From the NCBI GenBank assembly GCA_018400335.1, contig JAGYMT010000068.1, positions 1 through 7,607 of the forward strand: DNA of 7,607 bases. Direction: 5' to 3'. The position numbers were made by a program, and so were the translations under genes. Below are positions 5,608-7,607 of this stretch, one piece after another; within the stretch, counting starts at the first letter, position 1, and every line of letters starts with the position of its first letter. The notes under the pieces are model-generated. The model made no database searches. It saw only the letters and a list, made by a program, of their open reading frames with translations, and was not told the DNA's origin. This stretch comes from Kiritimatiellia bacterium. GTDB lineage: Bacteria; Verrucomicrobiota; Kiritimatiellia; JAAZAB01.

Positions 5608-7545
5608 ATGACTCGCGATAGACTTGATGAGCTGCTGTCTCGCATTTCTTCGGCCGGCGTGGCCGTTATGGGCGATTTCTGTCTGGACGCCTACTGGACC
5701 GTGGATAGAACCCTCTCGGAGGTTTCGGTGGAGACGGGCAAGAACACTGTCCCCATCCGTGCCCAGCGCTATAGCCTCGGCGGTGCCGGGAATATAGTCG
5801 CCAACCTCTCCGCACTCGGCCTGAAGCACGTTCTCGCAATAGGGGTGATAGGCGACGATCTTTTTGGACGCGAGATGATTCGCGATCTCAAGGCTGCGGG
5901 CGCTGACGCTTCCGGGATGGTTGAGCAGGACGCGGAATGGTCAACCCCCGTCTACGGCAAGCCCTATACCGGGGAAGATGAAGAACCGCGCATTGATTTC
6001 GGGGTGTATAACAGGATGGCTCCCGGTTCCGAGCAAGCCGTGCTCGCGGTGCTCGAATCCGCGCTTGCGAGGGTGCAGGCCGTCATTGTGAACCAGCAGT
6101 TGCCGCGGGGCATAGTTTCGAAAAACGTTATACAGGGCGTGAATGACCTGGTGACGCGCTTTCCCAAAAAGGTTTTCGTGGTTGACTCGCGCGATTACAG
6201 CGAGCATTTCAAGGGGGTCGTGTACAGGCTGAACGGCCGCGAGGCGGCAAGGATCCGCGGAATGGCGATACCGCCGGACCAGGACCTGCCCCTGGATGAT
6301 GCCTGGCGTTTCGCGGAACAAATCTTCGATGCATCCGGCAAGCCCGTTTTCATCTCGCGCGGCGCGCGCGGTTCCATCGTGCGCTGGAGCGGAGGCGCTG
6401 AAATCGTTCCGGGCATCCAGATTCTAAGGCAGACCGATCCCGTGGGTGCGGGCGACACCAGCGTTTCGGCGATCGCCGGCGCCCTCGCGGCGGGGGCAAC
6501 CCCGCTGGAGGCCGCCGTCCTGGCCAATTTTGCATCGGCCGTTACGGTTCAGAAGCTGCGCATAACCGGTACGGCCGGTCCGGATGAGATACGCGGGGTA
6601 GGGGCCGACCCGAACTATATTTTCCGTCCCGAGCTGGCGGGCGACCCGCGCGCGGCGCGCTTTCATGATGGCACGGAAATCGAGATCGTGTCCGATTGCG
6701 CTGTTCCGTCCAGCATCAGGCACGCGCTGTTCGATCATGACGGCACGATCTCCACCCTGCGCCAGGGCTGGGAGCCGATCATGGAGAAGATGTTCGTTCG
6801 CGTGATTCTGGGTCCGCGCTATGAGACGGCCGATGAGGCTGTCTACAGGCGAGTTGCTGAGAGGGTGCGCGACTATATTTCGCGCTCGACGGGAATAAGG
6901 ACGATGAGCCAGATGGAGGGGCTGGCCGAAATGGTGCGGGATTTCGGCTTCGTCGAAAGCGGCGCGGTTTGCGATCCGTCCAGCTATAAGCGCATCTATC
7001 TTGAAGCCCTGATGGAGAAGGTGAGCCAGCGGATCGCCAAGCTCGGCAGGGGGGAGCTGGACGTGATGGATTTCACCGTCAAGGGTGCGGTGTCTTTCCT
7101 CAAAATGCTGCGCAAAAGGGGCGTCAGACTCTACCTCGCCAGCGGCACGGATCACGAGGACGTGAAAGCGGAGGCTGCAGCGCTCGGCTATGCCAACCTG
7201 TTCGACGGCGGCATCTACGGCGCGTCCGACGATATGCATGATGACGTTAAGCGGGCCGTGATTGGGAAGATACTCAACTCGCGGGAACTTGCCGGCTCGG
7301 AACTCGTTTGTTTCGGCGATGGTCCCGTTGAGCTTCGCGAGACGAAGAGGCGCGGCGGAATGGCCGTGGGCGTTGCTTCCGACGAGGTCAGGCGCTACGG
7401 GCTGAATGAGGAGAAAAGGTCCAGACTGATCTGCGCGGGCGCCGATGCCGTCATCCCGGATTTCGCCCAGCATGAGGCGCTTGGCAGGTTTCTTTTCAGC
7501 CGTAATCGCTTCAGCAATTCTAATTTTGACCGCCCGAAACAATGA
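5608..7545 (+). CDS. Fused PfkB/RfaE-like sugar kinase and HAD-family phosphatase
   Basis: This 645-residue cytosolic protein carries two catalytic domains. Residues about 15-325 are a ribokinase/PfkB-type kinase most like the heptose-phosphate kinase half of HldE/RfaE. It has VMGDFCLDAYW near the start, GGAGN at 58-62 (sugar site), VVDSRDYSEHF in mid-domain and DPVGAGD at 277-283, with D283 as the expected catalytic base. Residues about 370-640 are a HAD hydrolase. Motif I is FDHDGT (nucleophile D376, acid/base D378), motif II is LYLASGT (S512), a motif III lysine is probably K548, and motif IV is FGDG (D571). The roughly 100 residues between motif I and motif II (about 385-485) leave room for a helical cap. 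HldE normally fuses the kinase to a nucleotidyltransferase, with the phosphatase (GmhB) separate, so this pairing differs. GGGAGG at 5595-5600 supports the start. Domain calls are secure; the sugar is unknown. Confidence 0.9.
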   Translation: MTRDRLDELLSRISSAGVAVMGDFCLDAYWTVDRTLSEVSVETGKNTVPIRAQRYSLGGAGNIVANLSALGLKHVLAIGVIGDDLFGREMIRDLKAAGADASGMVEQDAEWSTPVYGKPYTGEDEEPRIDFGVYNRMAPGSEQAVLAVLESALARVQAVIVNQQLPRGIVSKNVIQGVNDLVTRFPKKVFVVDSRDYSEHFKGVVYRLNGREAARIRGMAIPPDQDLPLDDAWRFAEQIFDASGKPVFISRGARGSIVRWSGGAEIVPGIQILRQTDPVGAGDTSVSAIAGALAAGATPLEAAVLANFASAVTVQKLRITGTAGPDEIRGVGADPNYIFRPELAGDPRAARFHDGTEIEIVSDCAVPSSIRHALFDHDGTISTLRQGWEPIMEKMFVRVILGPRYETADEAVYRRVAERVRDYISRSTGIRTMSQMEGLAEMVRDFGFVESGAVCDPSSYKRIYLEALMEKVSQRIAKLGRGELDVMDFTVKGAVSFLKMLRKRGVRLYLASGTDHEDVKAEAAALGYANLFDGGIYGASDDMHDDVKRAVIGKILNSRELAGSELVCFGDGPVELRETKRRGGMAVGVASDEVRRYGLNEEKRSRLICAGADAVIPDFAQHEALGRFLFSRNRFSNSNFDRPKQ

Positions 7546-7546
7546 C

Positions 7547-7578
7547 GGCGTGCTCGGAGAGCCCGCCCCACCTGTTTT
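7547..7578 (+). terminator. Candidate intrinsic terminator after the kinase-phosphatase gene
   Basis: Beginning 2 bp after the stop codon, GGCG (7547-7550) pairs with CGCC (7564-7567) and GCTC (7552-7555) with GAGC (7559-7562). There is one mismatch and a GGA loop. A TTTT tract (7575-7578) follows after 7 nt. The stem is GC-rich and well placed, but the T-tract is short and somewhat distant. Confidence 0.4.
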
Positions 7579-7601
7579 GTGCACTGTTTTACGGCTGTTT
7601 T
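7572..7601 (+). repeat. Three CTGTTTT direct repeats with about one-helical-turn spacing
   Basis: CTGTTTT occurs at 7572-7578, 7584-7590 and 7595-7601, with periods of 12 and 11 bp. The array sits in the gap after the last gene, at the window edge, so it may continue. It could serve as T-tracts for termination, a protein-binding site or curved DNA; nothing decides among these. Confidence 0.4.
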
Positions 7602-7607
7602 CCCGGT

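Noticed and set aside
6424..7584. Long open frame of 386 codons on the minus strand
   Set aside because: It lies opposite the kinase-phosphatase gene, whose motifs are intact. Its translation is rich in Arg, His and Ala with no recognisable domain, as expected of an antisense shadow in GC-rich DNA.

Overview
The window is a moderately high-GC bacterial segment (roughly 60% G+C by eye). All recognisable genes lie on the + strand and most starts have a good Shine-Dalgarno sequence. The gene mix is a cupin-AraC regulator, cytosolic neutral-ceramidase-fold proteins, a DegT/StrS-type aminotransferase, a UroD-family start and an RfaE-like sugar kinase. From memory this recalls accessory catabolic clusters of the Planctomycetes/Lentisphaerae/Kiritimatiellae group or candidate phyla such as Hydrogenedentes or Armatimonadetes. 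That placement is inference and weak, because no marker gene is present.

Layout. Positions 1-184 are non-coding: a dense set of small perfect inverted repeats (1-57), an imperfect tandem repeat (117-152) and a candidate promoter that would give a leaderless message. An AraC-family regulator follows (185-1003). The gap 1004-1167 carries two 17-bp direct repeats exactly 20 bp apart, the arrangement expected of an AraC-family operator. Next comes a tight same-strand group. The first gene is a ceramidase-like gene split by an in-frame TAG at codon 84 (1168-2541). It is followed by a PLP-dependent DegT/DnrJ/EryC1/StrS aminotransferase (2584-3873) and an intact paralogue of the ceramidase-like gene (3898-5385). 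A 54-codon ORF overlaps the end of that paralogue by ATGA and looks like the beheaded start of a UroD-family methyltransferase/decarboxylase (5382-5546). The last gene is a 645-residue fusion of a PfkB/RfaE-like sugar kinase with a HAD phosphatase (5608-7545), with its own candidate promoter. A hairpin just after its stop codon, followed by three spaced CTGTTTT copies, may end the unit.

How it may work together (inference). The regulator senses a small ligand through its cupin domain and activates the downstream genes from the 1024-1060 repeats. The ceramidase-fold proteins could hydrolyse an amide or related bond, the aminotransferase could act on a keto-sugar or cyclitol, and the kinase-phosphatase could phosphorylate and dephosphorylate a sugar. 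No substrate can be read from the sequence. The first ceramidase-like copy and the UroD-like start both look broken, so the locus may be decaying or in turnover.
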